From: Acidobacteriota bacterium
GTDB lineage: Bacteria; Acidobacteriota; Blastocatellia; Pyrinomonadales; Pyrinomonadaceae
DNA length: 64,000 bases
Direction: 5' to 3'
Assembly: GCA_003385635.1 (NCBI GenBank)
Contig: QQUY01000001.1
Location: 682,001 to 746,000 of the forward strand
The notes under the pieces were generated by a model. That model was given only the letters and a program-made list of their open reading frames with translations, ran no database searches and was not told the DNA's origin. How positions within the stretch are numbered: the stretch's first letter is position 1; each line of letters begins with the position of its first letter. Positions 18,150 to 26,231 of this stretch are shown here, one piece after another. Position numbers and translations under genes: made by a program.

Positions 18150-19496
18150 ATGGACGAACGGTGGAGAGCCGCGATCGAGGAACTCAATCATCGCCTGGTT
18201 GAAGAATACGCCGGCAGGGAAGACCTGTTTGACAAGCTTCGCTCTGTTCAGGAAGACCTCGGACTCCTGTATGACGGCCGTCCGACGATCCCTTTCCTGA
18301 GGCCTCATTTTCTTTCCCGAAAGCTATACAACAAGGTGATGCTGGCTGCAGAGACCGTCGCGGCGGCAGGCGAAGTGCTTACAGAAGCAGCGCTGAAAGA
18401 TGACGAGTTGCTCTCAAGGTTCGATCTTACCGAGATCGAAAAGAGGCTGGTCCGCGTCGATCCGGGTTATTCCGTTACCTGCGCCAACGGCCGGCTCGAT
18501 ACGTTCTTTGACGGTGACGATTTCAGCTTTCTCGAATACAACGCCGAAACGCCGTCGGGACCTTCCGATCAGCGCCAGATAGAAAAAGTTCTTTCGCACA
18601 TCCCTCTTTTGCAGGCATTTCTAGACGAGACCCCTCACTGGACGCCAAAACCGAGGCCAAAACTGCTTCAGACGCTCTTCACCTGCTACCGGGAACATGG
18701 AGGGCGCGAACGCAAACCGAACATAGCGATAGTAGATTGGGATGGCGTAGAGACCGAACCCGAATTCTATGTTCTGAAAGACTATTTCGAGTCGATGGGC
18801 TTTCGAACGCTTGTGGCAGATCCGGGGGAACTTGAATACAACGGAAAGGCGCTTCACGCCGGACCATTCCGCGTGGACATACTCTACAAACGAGTCCTGA
18901 TCCACGAATTGCTTGAGAAATACGCGGGCGACCATCCGATCGTACATGCTTACGAAGCGGGTGATCTCTGCATGATCAACTCATTCCGCGTCAAGGTCCT
19001 TCACAAGAAGATGAGCTTTGCGATCTTTTCCGACCCGCAATACGAAAGCCTATTCACTTCCGAACAGATCGCCGTTTTGCGAGAGCACATCCCGTGGACC
19101 AGAAAGGTCGAAGATTCCGAAACGACATATCTCGACCACCCCGTCGAGCTTCTCAAGCTGCTTCGAAAGCACCGCGAAAGGTTCGTGTTGAAGCCGAATG
19201 ACGACTATGGAGGGAAGGGTGTTGTACTCGGATGGGAATGCTCAGAGTCGGAATGGGACGATGCGATTCAGGAAGCCCTTAACGATACCTTTGTGGTTCA
19301 GGAAAAGGCCCCGGTGCTGCAGGAAGCGTTCCCTATGTACGCGGAAGATCTGTCACTCGAAACCCTTCTGGTCGATTTTGATCCCTATCTATTCAGGAAT
19401 CATGCCGAAGGCGGTATGGTCCGTCTCTCGGCATCCTCTCTGGTGAATGTCACTCAGGGCGGTGGGCAGACCGCGCTCTTCGTGCTTGAAGGGTGA
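18150..19496 (+). CDS. ATP-grasp superfamily protein (circularly permuted type-2-like)
   Basis: The 448-aa cytoplasmic protein lacks a signal peptide and shows ATP-grasp-like motifs: FLEYNAETPSGPSD in the first third, HERFVLKPNDDYGGKGVVLG (Lys plus glycine-rich loop) near residue 345, and the C-terminal MVRLSASSLVNVTQGGGQTA. These are typical of glutathionylspermidine-synthase-like and CP-type ATP-grasp ligases, which form amide bonds between a carboxylate and an amine. The exact substrate is unknown. ATG 18150 is chosen; the frame is open to 18066, but that part overlaps the REP hairpin flank. No partner alpha-E domain or transglutaminase genes are adjacent, unlike typical CP-ATP-grasp operons. 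Confidence 0.75.
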   Translation: MDERWRAAIEELNHRLVEEYAGREDLFDKLRSVQEDLGLLYDGRPTIPFLRPHFLSRKLYNKVMLAAETVAAAGEVLTEAALKDDELLSRFDLTEIEKRLVRVDPGYSVTCANGRLDTFFDGDDFSFLEYNAETPSGPSDQRQIEKVLSHIPLLQAFLDETPHWTPKPRPKLLQTLFTCYREHGGRERKPNIAIVDWDGVETEPEFYVLKDYFESMGFRTLVADPGELEYNGKALHAGPFRVDILYKRVLIHELLEKYAGDHPIVHAYEAGDLCMINSFRVKVLHKKMSFAIFSDPQYESLFTSEQIAVLREHIPWTRKVEDSETTYLDHPVELLKLLRKHRERFVLKPNDDYGGKGVVLGWECSESEWDDAIQEALNDTFVVQEKAPVLQEAFPMYAEDLSLETLLVDFDPYLFRNHAEGGMVRLSASSLVNVTQGGGQTALFVLEG

Positions 19497-19811
19497 GAAG
19501 AGTTAGATGGGTGATGAGTGATTAGGAGTGAGAGAAAGTCTTGATTGATCGATCTCGTTTGCTATCTTCGCTCACCGCTCACCGCTCACCGCTCACCGCT
19601 CACCGCTCACCGCCAATCGGCGCAAACAAAAGTTCGCGCGACAAGCTTCAGCGCCAGCACTCCTCTAAACAGGTGTCAAAGATCAAGTATCAAGTATCAA
19701 GGATCAAATCGTACGGCTCAGCAACCGAACTGATACCTGATCATTGATACCTGACAATTGACCACCTGATCCTTGATCTTTGATACCTGACAATTGATCA
19801 CCTGATCATTG
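19497..19811. repeat. Repeat spacer: GCTCACC array and TGATCAATTG/TGATACC units
   Basis: No gene is seen. 19500-19530 carries GGGTGATGAGTGATTAGGAGTG units directly after the ATP-grasp stop. 19570-19613 is a tandem array of about six CTCACCG units (reverse complement of TGAGCGG). 19678-19811 holds TCAAGTATCAAGGATCA followed by the inverse TGATACCTGACAATTGATCA units, so the block is a large imperfect palindrome. Confidence 0.85.
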
Positions 19812-19815
19812 AAAA

Positions 19816-19864
19816 GTAGTTGACTACGCAACTCCCCCGCATTATTATGTAGGCAACTACATAA
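19816..19864 (+). promoter_or_regulatory. Promoter with two overlapping inverted-repeat operators
   Basis: -35 TTGACT (19820-19825), a 17-bp spacer and -10 TATTAT (19843-19848) form a good sigma-70 promoter. GTAG-N4-CTAC occurs twice, at 19816-19827 over the -35 and at 19849-19860 just after the -10, exactly 33 bp apart. The second lies in the larger palindrome TTATGTAG-GCAA-CTACATAA (19845-19864). This is what a MarR-type autorepressor site would look like. Confidence 0.75.
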
Positions 19865-19878
19865 GTGGAGTCATACTG

Positions 19879-20820
19879 ATGGACAAGGATTTTCTTACCG
19901 ATCTCGGATTTCTGGGATTCGTGACGCGGCTAAAGCGCATCAGCGACACGATGTTGCATGACGGGCGGAGCCTGTACAAAGAACTCGGAATGGACATCGA
20001 GCCGAACTGGTATGTCATTTTCCGGCTCTTGGAATCAAAGGGCGAGATGACGGTAACTGAGATCGCAGACGAAATAGGTTTCGCCCATCCGTCTGTGATC
20101 TCGATCATCAACCGGATGCAGAAGGCGGGATATGTTGAATCGAGACAATGTGGGGACGACAGCCGCAGAAGGTTACTGAGCCTTACCGAGAAGGCAAAAT
20201 TTGGAATGCCGGAATTTGAAAGGGTCTGGAAAGCCGGAGTCGCCGGTACAAAGAACCTTTTGCGGGACGTGCAGGCGCTTGAATTCCTGGAACTGCTCGA
20301 GAACCGTATCAAAGAAAGGGGATTCAAGGAGCGGACACTAGAGGCACTGGAAAAGGACAGGGCCGTTAATGTCAAACGATTTTCAGACGAGCTCGCTTCA
20401 GACTTCGCCCGTTTGAACTATCAGTGGATAGAGGAGTTTTACGAAGTTGAGGAACACGACCGGGAACAGCTTGATAATCCGAAAGACTACATCATCGACA
20501 AAGGCGGCGAGATCCTGTTTGCGTTGATCGAAGGAAAAGCGGTCGGCACCGTGGCGTTGATCGAGACAGGCAATGGCTCGTACGAGCTCGCGAAAATGGC
20601 GGTCGATGGGAGCTACCGGGGATTCGGGATCGGCGAAAAACTGATGGACGGCTGCATAGATTTTTCACGGTCGGCGGGAAAGGAGCGAATCTGGCTTGAG
20701 TCAAACACAAGGCAGATCCCCGCCATACAGCTCTACAGGAAGGCGGGATTCGTAGAGATCCCTATGGACCCGGGCACGCCCTACAAGCGGGCGAACATCA
20801 GGATGGAGTTGCTCTTGTGA
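19879..20820 (+). CDS. MarR-type regulator fused to GNAT acetyltransferase
   Basis: The 313-aa protein has an N-terminal MarR winged helix (residues about 1-150) with the recognition region MTVTEIADEIGFAHPSVISIINRM and wing QCGDDSRRRLLSLT. A C-terminal GNAT domain (about 155-313) contains the acetyl-CoA loop YRGFGIGEKLMDG and the LESNTRQIPAIQLYRKAGF segment. Such fusions are a known family thought to regulate and acetylate in one polypeptide; the target is unknown. The start follows GTGGAGTC at 8 bp. The upstream palindromes suggest it controls its own promoter. The final TGA is the first TGA of a TGAGCGGTGAGC repeat run. Confidence 0.9.
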   Translation: MDKDFLTDLGFLGFVTRLKRISDTMLHDGRSLYKELGMDIEPNWYVIFRLLESKGEMTVTEIADEIGFAHPSVISIINRMQKAGYVESRQCGDDSRRRLLSLTEKAKFGMPEFERVWKAGVAGTKNLLRDVQALEFLELLENRIKERGFKERTLEALEKDRAVNVKRFSDELASDFARLNYQWIEEFYEVEEHDREQLDNPKDYIIDKGGEILFALIEGKAVGTVALIETGNGSYELAKMAVDGSYRGFGIGEKLMDGCIDFSRSAGKERIWLESNTRQIPAIQLYRKAGFVEIPMDPGTPYKRANIRMELLL

Positions 20821-21342
20821 GCGGTGAGCAATGAGCGGTGAGCAGTGAGCGAGAAGCGGTTTAGCGGCGGGCTTGCCCGCCTTTAAAGTTCAGGGTTTAA
20901 AGAAAACCGTCCCGTAGGGACGACGTATTTTAGCCCCGGTCTTCAGACCGGGGTAATACGGCCCCGTACCTCTAGCCGCGTAGCGGCGGAAAAGCGACCG
21001 ACATAAGTTCCGGGTTCCAGGTTTCGAGCCCCGAGATGAGTTCAAAAAACCGGATCTGTTTTGCCGATGAATTTTACGGTTCGTTGCACCTTGGCGGCTA
21101 TGCCGTTTCGATTTGCGGTAAGCCTGCGGCTTACCGAGAGAGGCCCAAATCACATTGCGGGGGCTAAGCCCCCGGAATCTCTTTCTGTTCTACATACGGA
21201 AAGGCGTAGCCTTTCCGCACAGCAAAGCGGCGGAGCCGCTTCATATCATCGCTCAATGGTCAGTGATCCAGGGTTCACGAATCAGGCGCAGGCGTGTATT
21301 TAGTTATTATTAGACGCCTGACCCGTGAACCCTGAAAATTGT
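20818..21342. repeat. Dense array of REP-like hairpins and TGAGCGG units
   Basis: A 520-bp gene-free spacer. It starts with TGAGCGG units (20818-20852), then perfect hairpins: GGCGGGC/GCCCGCC 20866-20881; CGTCCC-GTA-GGGACG 20908-20922; CCCCGGTCT/AGACCGGGG 20934-20953; GGTAAGCC/GGCTTACC 21117-21135; CGGGGGC/GCCCCCG 21158-21174; CGGAAAGGC/GCCTTTCCG 21197-21217; AGCGGC/GCCGCT 21226-21240. It ends in a large palindrome (21269-21334, arms CAGGGTTCACGaatCAGGCG) that could terminate the S41 peptidase gene. Middle parts (20985-21110) show nothing recognisable. Confidence 0.85.
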
Positions 21343-22467
21343 TCAGTGGCTGGATGCGACTGCCTTTTCCTGCTTCTTCAGCTTCATCTCGGTATCGTGG
21401 ATAAGCTGTTTCAAAGCCGCCTTGTCAGACTCGGTTTCGGCTTTCGCAAGTGATTTCTCAAGCGCCATCTTGTATGCAGTTTCAAGCGCCAGTTCTTTTG
21501 CGACGGGAACGTCCGGAATAACACCCGTGCCTTCCCAATTGGTCTTCGTGATCGGGCTGATCGCTCGGCCGGTTGATATGAATATGTTGAAGTGGTCCGT
21601 AAGCCTGTAAACGCCTCCCGGATGCGCACCGCCGCCGGTAGTCTCGCCGACGATCGTCGCACGCTTCAGATTCTTCAGGTTGTAAGAAAACTCCTCAGCT
21701 CCGGAAAACGTTCGGCCGCTGGTCAGCACATAAACATCTTTTCCAACGTAATGCGGCGCCTTGACCTTTTCAGGCATCGTCCAGAATTCATCGGTCCTGT
21801 CGCCTTCACGCCAGTAGAGGTCATTGAGATGGACCTTTTCTTCCCCGAACAGATATGAGCAGATAAGCGCTACCATTGCCGGACTTCCACCGCCGTTTCT
21901 TCGAAGATCAAAGATCAATGCGTCGGTATTGGCCACGAAGTTCATCGCGGCGGCGACCGTTTCTGCACCGGCCTCGGCGTCAAAGAATCCCCGGAACTCG
22001 ATATAGCCCACGTTGCCTTCGAGCCTCTGAACCGTCTCGAACCCGTAGTTCACACGCTCCATAAAACGGTTTCTTCGTTCGATCTCTTCTTCCGACGGCC
22101 GGTCGTTACGGCTTCGCACCGGTAAAGGGTCGTAAGAGAACCGCAAGTTCAGATGCTTGTCCTTGCTGATCGACTGGAGGTCCTTTGTCAGCCTTGCAGC
22201 GAATTCCCGGCCGCTTGAGATCGAATCGTACTCGCCGTTCTTCTGAAGTGCGCGAACGTGCTTTTCCATCTGCTTGGCGACTTCCGGAAACACGTACGAG
22301 TTGTTTATGTTCTCGAGCGCTGCATCGATAACGGCGGATCTCGCGGCGCTGTCGATCTCCATATCGCGCGAGTCCGGCGGACTTTGCGCGGCAATGACGA
22401 TATTGCCGATGACGATGATGCCGGAAAGCAAAAACGCCGCGGCGATCGTTGAGCGTATTGATCTCAT
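21343..22467 (-). CDS. Exported S41-family peptidase (tail-specific/IRBP-like)
   Basis: The 374-aa protein has a signal peptide (to about VIAAQ, residue 28), an N-terminal three-helix IRBP-like region (ALENINNSYVFPEVAKQME), and the S41 protease core: NVGYIEFRGF, DALIFDLRRNGGGSPAM, the nucleophile region LTSGRTFSGAEEF and VGETTGGGAHPG. No PDZ domain is evident. Such proteases degrade envelope peptides or misfolded proteins. It lies 22 bp downstream of a TetR-family gene and is probably cotranscribed with and controlled by it. Confidence 0.9.
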   Translation of the reverse strand: MRSIRSTIAAAFLLSGIIVIGNIVIAAQSPPDSRDMEIDSAARSAVIDAALENINNSYVFPEVAKQMEKHVRALQKNGEYDSISSGREFAARLTKDLQSISKDKHLNLRFSYDPLPVRSRNDRPSEEEIERRNRFMERVNYGFETVQRLEGNVGYIEFRGFFDAEAGAETVAAAMNFVANTDALIFDLRRNGGGSPAMVALICSYLFGEEKVHLNDLYWREGDRTDEFWTMPEKVKAPHYVGKDVYVLTSGRTFSGAEEFSYNLKNLKRATIVGETTGGGAHPGGVYRLTDHFNIFISTGRAISPITKTNWEGTGVIPDVPVAKELALETAYKMALEKSLAKAETESDKAALKQLIHDTEMKLKKQEKAVASSH

Positions 22468-22489
22468 TTCATTTACTCCTGGATAAGAA

Positions 22490-23092
22490 TTAAGTATTAG
22501 TCAGACCCTTGAGCAAAAGGCCGCAGACCGCGAGCGCTTTCTTCCGTACGTGACTGCGTTCGCCTAGCTCCTGGGTCGAGAGCGCGGCAGGCAGAAGGGA
22601 ATTGGTTGACGTGACGAAGACTCTCGCCCACTCGGCAGCATTTCCTTTATCGAAAACGCCTGATTTCTGGCCTTCCTTGATGACGCCGGCAATGATCTCC
22701 GCCTCTTCGCGGAAGTACTGCTTGCGGCGCTCGATCACCTTTGCCCGAAGAGAGGAGAGAAGCTCGTCGATGCTCTCAGTGTAATGCTGTACGTTGTCAA
22801 AACGGACAAGCACGCGGCTGAGGATCATCTCACGGATCTTTTCTTCGGGAGGTGCATCGCCGGAGGCGATCTTTTCGAGGTCTTCCTTTACGCGTTCGAC
22901 TATCCGGTCGATGTGCGAGAGGACGATCTCTTCCTTGCTTGAGAAATGCAGGTAGACGCTGCCTTTGCCGATTCCGACCTCGCGCGCGAGATCGTCGATC
23001 GTCATCTTTTTGTAGCCATATCTGGAAAGAAGCTGGTCGGTCGCATCAAGGATCGCGTCCCGAACCTCCTTGGTCTGCACAGTTGCTCGCAT
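22490..23092 (-). CDS. TetR/AcrR-family transcriptional regulator
   Basis: The 200-aa protein has the N-terminal TetR helix-turn-helix (AILDATDQLLSRYGYKKMTIDDLAREVGI, then GKGSVYLHFSSKEEI, residues about 14-58) and an all-helical ligand/dimer domain. TetR proteins usually repress neighbouring genes until a ligand binds. Its only tight neighbour is the S41 peptidase downstream. A promoter and a small palindrome (TGACTAAAAGTCA) sit immediately upstream, consistent with autoregulation. Confidence 0.93.
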   Translation of the reverse strand: MRATVQTKEVRDAILDATDQLLSRYGYKKMTIDDLAREVGIGKGSVYLHFSSKEEIVLSHIDRIVERVKEDLEKIASGDAPPEEKIREMILSRVLVRFDNVQHYTESIDELLSSLRAKVIERRKQYFREEAEIIAGVIKEGQKSGVFDKGNAAEWARVFVTSTNSLLPAALSTQELGERSHVRKKALAVCGLLLKGLTNT

Positions 23093-23103
23093 ATATTATT
23101 TGA

Positions 23104-23131
23104 ATTATGACCAAAAATGACTTTTAGTCAA
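23104..23131 (-). promoter_or_regulatory. Promoter/operator of the TetR-S41 unit
   Basis: Read on the minus strand: -35 TTGACT (23131-23126), 16 bp, -10 CATAAT (23109-23104). The palindrome TGACT-AAA-AGTCA (23118-23130) overlaps the -35 and spacer, the usual place for a TetR-type operator. Confidence 0.55.
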
Positions 23132-23370
23132 GTAAGTGGTGGATCGTGAATCGTAAATGGTAATTGGTGTCAGTAGCCTGACCGTGGAGGAGGGCGAAAA
23201 TGAGATTGTACGCCCTGAATCACGGCGTACTGGTGGCCGGAAATCAGTAGACGACAAACTAAATGCCCCCGGAATTGTCCGGTGCTTCAGCGATTTTCTT
23301 GACACGGCTGAAATAAAAGACAATAGTGATCGAGTAGCCGAAAGTAATCACAATTCAGACTTCCACAACA

Positions 23371-23835
23371 ATGGCACTCCCTCTCTCTCACGCGGAGCTC
23401 CGACGTGCCGTCAGCAACGGTTCTTTAATTGAAGGCGGACGTCTTGAGCGTGTCTTGGGCAATCAATACCTGTTTCGAATCAGGCTTGCCTTTATTCACT
23501 CACCTCTGCGGATCACCGACGAACCTGTTCGGGAAGAAGCGCTCGAAAAAGGCTTTAGATTCCTTCCGTCCGAAACGCTGTTCCTGGTTTCTGAGGAGGT
23601 TTTGAAACTGCCGTACGACATTCAGGCGGTGATCTCTCCCTCGAACCTGATCAAAGATGAGGGTTTAAGGATGATCGGCGAACTCGAGCTTGAACCGCTC
23701 TTCAACGGACGGGTTCTGCTAGGTTTGCACAACGAATCGCGGTCAGCATTCTCCGTGAACAAGGAGCTTGTCTATGCGGAAAGCCGATTTGAGAACATTC
23801 TGGGAGAAGAGCTCTCCGGCGCAGCGGCGAGTTAG
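23371..23835 (+). CDS. dCTP deaminase/dUTPase-fold protein, divergent
   Basis: The 154-aa protein aligns by eye with the trimeric dCTP deaminase/dUTPase beta-barrel: FLPSETLFLVSEEVLKLPYDIQAVISPSNLIKDEGLRM, then LELEPLFNGRVLLGLHNES. These match the family pattern of effector strand, (R)SS-like loop and iDPgf-G-l-L-l-N segment. The usual GRSS loop reads SPSN and I do not see the normal catalytic glutamate context, so activity is doubtful. A moderate promoter (TTGACA at 23299-23304, 17 bp, AATAGT) lies 44 bp upstream of the ATG. It could be a structural or regulatory relative rather than an enzyme. Confidence 0.6.
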   Translation: MALPLSHAELRRAVSNGSLIEGGRLERVLGNQYLFRIRLAFIHSPLRITDEPVREEALEKGFRFLPSETLFLVSEEVLKLPYDIQAVISPSNLIKDEGLRMIGELELEPLFNGRVLLGLHNESRSAFSVNKELVYAESRFENILGEELSGAAAS

Positions 23836-24144
23836 ACACAGAACGGATCCGAACTCCTGAGTAAGAACGGACCGGTCATATCCAGCTTTATCCGTCACAA
23901 TTCAGAAGGGTCAGATGAATGAACGTCGCTACCGCTCCCCGTACTGATCGGTGCGTTTGTTTGCGGATAGGCAACCGAGTTTCTCTGCACCTGAAATCTG
24001 ACCAGCCACCGAGGACATTTCGCAAGGACGCCAAGCCGAAAAGCATAGCCAGTAGAAGAAAAGGGCGGCATTTTGAAGTGCTGTTTTTCCTGTGATAAAC
24101 AGAGGTCAGGCACTATTGTCCAATGGATCAGAGGGGATTCTAAA
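23836..24144. other. Gene-free spacer before the universal stress gene
   Basis: No gene is visible. Near 23925-23955 there is GTCGCTACCGCTCC-CCGTAC, the inverse of the GGAGCGGTAGCGAC copy near 9284. Near 24013-24036 a fragment like GCAAGGACGCCAAGCC matches the CGCAAAGACGCCAAGG repeat family. The remainder shows nothing I recognise. Confidence 0.6.
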
Positions 24145-24603
24145 ATGAAAGTACTGTTGGCAGTCGACGGTTCGGAATGCAGCGGGAAAGCCGTAGAGGA
24201 AGTCGCATCCCGGCCTTGGAAAAAGGGGACGAAACTAAAGATATTCTCGGTAGCCTCGTCTCGGTATCCGGTGTGGTTCGTGGATCCGGGGTTTTCCGTG
24301 CTCGCGGCTCATATGACCGAGGTTCACGAGCACCACAAGATCCTCGACAAACTCGTCGAGGAACTGAAAGAAAGCATTCACGAAACCGAGCACGGAAAAG
24401 ATCTTGAGATCGAGACCGAGGTGATCGAAGGTTATCCGAAGGACGAGATCGTGCGGGAAGCAAGGGAATGGGACGCCGATCTGGTGGTCATCGGGTCGCA
24501 CGGGTACGGAAACGTTAGGCGGTTCCTTCTAGGCTCGGTAGCCCAGGCGGTCGTCGCGCACGCTCCCTGTTCGGTTGAGGTCTATCGCGATAAAGACCGC
24601 TGA
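24145..24603 (+). CDS. Universal stress protein (UspA family)
   Basis: The 152-aa single-domain protein begins MKVLLAVDGSECSGKAVEEV (the Usp beta1 and DGS motif). It ends with ADLVVIGSHGYGNVRRFLLGSVAQAVVAHAPCSVEV, containing the ATP-binding G-x2-G-x9-G-S signature, so it probably binds ATP. ATG 24145 follows GAGGGGATTC; an upstream in-frame start at 24073 would add 24 unrelated residues. It stands alone between repeat-rich spacers. Confidence 0.93.
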   Translation: MKVLLAVDGSECSGKAVEEVASRPWKKGTKLKIFSVASSRYPVWFVDPGFSVLAAHMTEVHEHHKILDKLVEELKESIHETEHGKDLEIETEVIEGYPKDEIVREAREWDADLVVIGSHGYGNVRRFLLGSVAQAVVAHAPCSVEVYRDKDR

Positions 24604-25028
24604 TCAGGCTTCGGATTGCAAGTTATACGTTTCAGGATCTAAGTTCAAGGTTCAATGAATTGAATATTCCCTTCTTTGCGTTTCTTGGTGGCTTTGCGAC
24701 TTCGCGGGAAGTTATTCACTGCAATTGGTCAGATCTGTCAACGGAGGTTGCTCTCGCAAAGACGCCAAGGCGCAAAGTTTCGCAAAGAAGTCCAAGCTGC
24801 AATCATACATCGTGTTGAACGAATTCCTCGGCGAGAATATGAAGGAATGGACCACGAACATTTAGCTCAACTCGGAAATTGGAACTCGGAACTCGGAAGT
24901 CGAAACTTGGAAGGTGTGCCGGTCGCGTTTCTACCCTATCTCTCACACACTTTTTTTGAATCTTGAATTTTGAACTTTGAAATTTAGAGGCGGGCAAGCC
25001 TGCCGCTAAACTATCATCTGCTCACTGC
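24604..25028. repeat. Repeat spacer with CTTTGCG/CGCAAAG inverted pair
   Basis: A 425-bp spacer without genes. CTTCTTTGCG (24671-24680) and CGCAAAGAAG (24781-24790) are exact inverted repeats enclosing further degenerate units (TTGGTGGCTTTGCGAC on one arm, GACGCCAAGGCGCAAAG on the other). Around 24875-24920 lie GGAACTCGGAA units, at 24955-24985 TTGAATCTTGAATTTTGAAC units, then GGCGGGCAAGCCTGCC (24988-25003) and TGCTCACTGCTCACC units that enter the next gene. Confidence 0.85.
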
Positions 25029-26231
25029 TCACCGCTCACTGCTCACTCGTTTGTACTTCTTCAGTATCTCGACTGTCCTGTCGATCGGGAGCGCCTCGAC
25101 CGTTCGGCCATTTCCGCTAACAGAAGACGCCATGAACAGAGAATTGTAGATCGCTTCCTCGGTCGCTTCGATCACTGCCAGGAAAAGCGGCGACATCGAA
25201 TCATTTCCCAGCAACTCGATCGACTTTTCGCCTCTCGCGCCGGTGCGTCTTACTGAATCCGCCGTCGAGAATGCTATGGCGTAGTCGCCCGAGCCGTTCG
25301 AGCCCGAAGCTCCCGTTCTTGCCAGCCCCATCATGGTCCGCGCCGCAAGCCGCTCCAGATTTCTGGCGGAAAGCGGTGCGTCGGTCGCGACGACGATGAT
25401 GATTGATCCGTCGGCCAGCTCGTTCAGGTCCTCTCTGCCGGTATCCAGCGATCCTTCAAGCGCGCCTTTCATATAGTAGCGGCCTAGTTCCTCGCCTACC
25501 GGAGCACCGTCGATCGTCAACACGCCGCCGAAATTGCTCTGGACAAGAACTCCCACCGTGTATCCGCCCAGGTTTTCGGGGATCTTCCTCGAAGAGGTGC
25601 CAATCCCGCCCTTGAAGCCAAACGCGACCGTTCCTGTTCCCGCTCCGACCGAACCTTCATCGACTGCACCGTGCTTTGCCGAGTTGATGGCATTCGAAAC
25701 ATCTTCCTGAGTAAAGTGACGCCCGCGTATGTCGTTAAGGAAGGCATCGTTAGTTTCCGCGACTACGGGATTTATCGAACGAACGTCCTCGTTTCCCTTA
25801 AGCGCCAGCATATGGCTGATCAGGAAGTCGCCGACCTTCGGAACTGCAAGCGTCGAAGTAAGCAACACGGGCGTCTCGATCTCTCCGAGCTCTTTGATCT
25901 GGGTCGTTCCGATGAACTTTCCGAATCCGTTCCCGATAAAGACCGCGGCCGGGACCTTTTCGGCGAATAGATTTCCACCGTGCGGAAGGACCGCAGTGAC
26001 ACCCGTTCGCACATTTTCACCTTTGATGATCGTCGTGTGCCCAACCTTCACGCCTTCAACATCGGTGATGGCATTGAGCGAACCGGTCGGCATCACACCC
26101 GGGCTAAGGCCGGCCTCTCTTGCACGCATTCGATCAGGAGTGGTCGTCGCGTCCGCGTTGTAGGTGTTTCTTTCGATCAAGATGCCAGCCAGGAAGATCA
26201 GGGCCAATAAGATAAGTGTACGGGTCGTCAT
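25029..26231 (-). CDS. P1-family (DmpA/BapA-like) aminopeptidase
   Basis: Family members are Ntn-fold self-cleaving enzymes that remove N-terminal D- or beta-amino acids, including beta-alanine, from peptides. The 400-aa protein has a signal sequence or anchor (residues about 5-20), SLNAITDVEGVKVGHTTI, the oxyanion-region LVQSNFGG and the block GSIIIVVATDAPL. By family analogy the Gly275-Ser276 bond would be autoprocessed and Ser276 would become the nucleophile. Its ATG overlaps the preA stop by 4 nt (ATGA) with GGAGGAG 3-4 nt upstream, so it is translationally coupled to preA. The last residues (VSSER) and the TGA come from GAGCAGTGAGCGG repeat DNA. Confidence 0.9.
   Translation of the reverse strand: MTTRTLILLALIFLAGILIERNTYNADATTTPDRMRAREAGLSPGVMPTGSLNAITDVEGVKVGHTTIIKGENVRTGVTAVLPHGGNLFAEKVPAAVFIGNGFGKFIGTTQIKELGEIETPVLLTSTLAVPKVGDFLISHMLALKGNEDVRSINPVVAETNDAFLNDIRGRHFTQEDVSNAINSAKHGAVDEGSVGAGTGTVAFGFKGGIGTSSRKIPENLGGYTVGVLVQSNFGGVLTIDGAPVGEELGRYYMKGALEGSLDTGREDLNELADGSIIIVVATDAPLSARNLERLAARTMMGLARTGASGSNGSGDYAIAFSTADSVRRTGARGEKSIELLGNDSMSPLFLAVIEATEEAIYNSLFMASSVSGNGRTVEALPIDRTVEILKKYKRVSSER

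Noticed and set aside
19570..19613. Possible CRISPR array (regular CTCACCG units)
   Set aside because: Units are contiguous with no unique spacers and no cas genes are present; it is a simple tandem repeat.
21061..21303. An 80-aa open frame in the hairpin-rich spacer
   Set aside because: It is made of REP-like hairpins and has no ribosome binding site.
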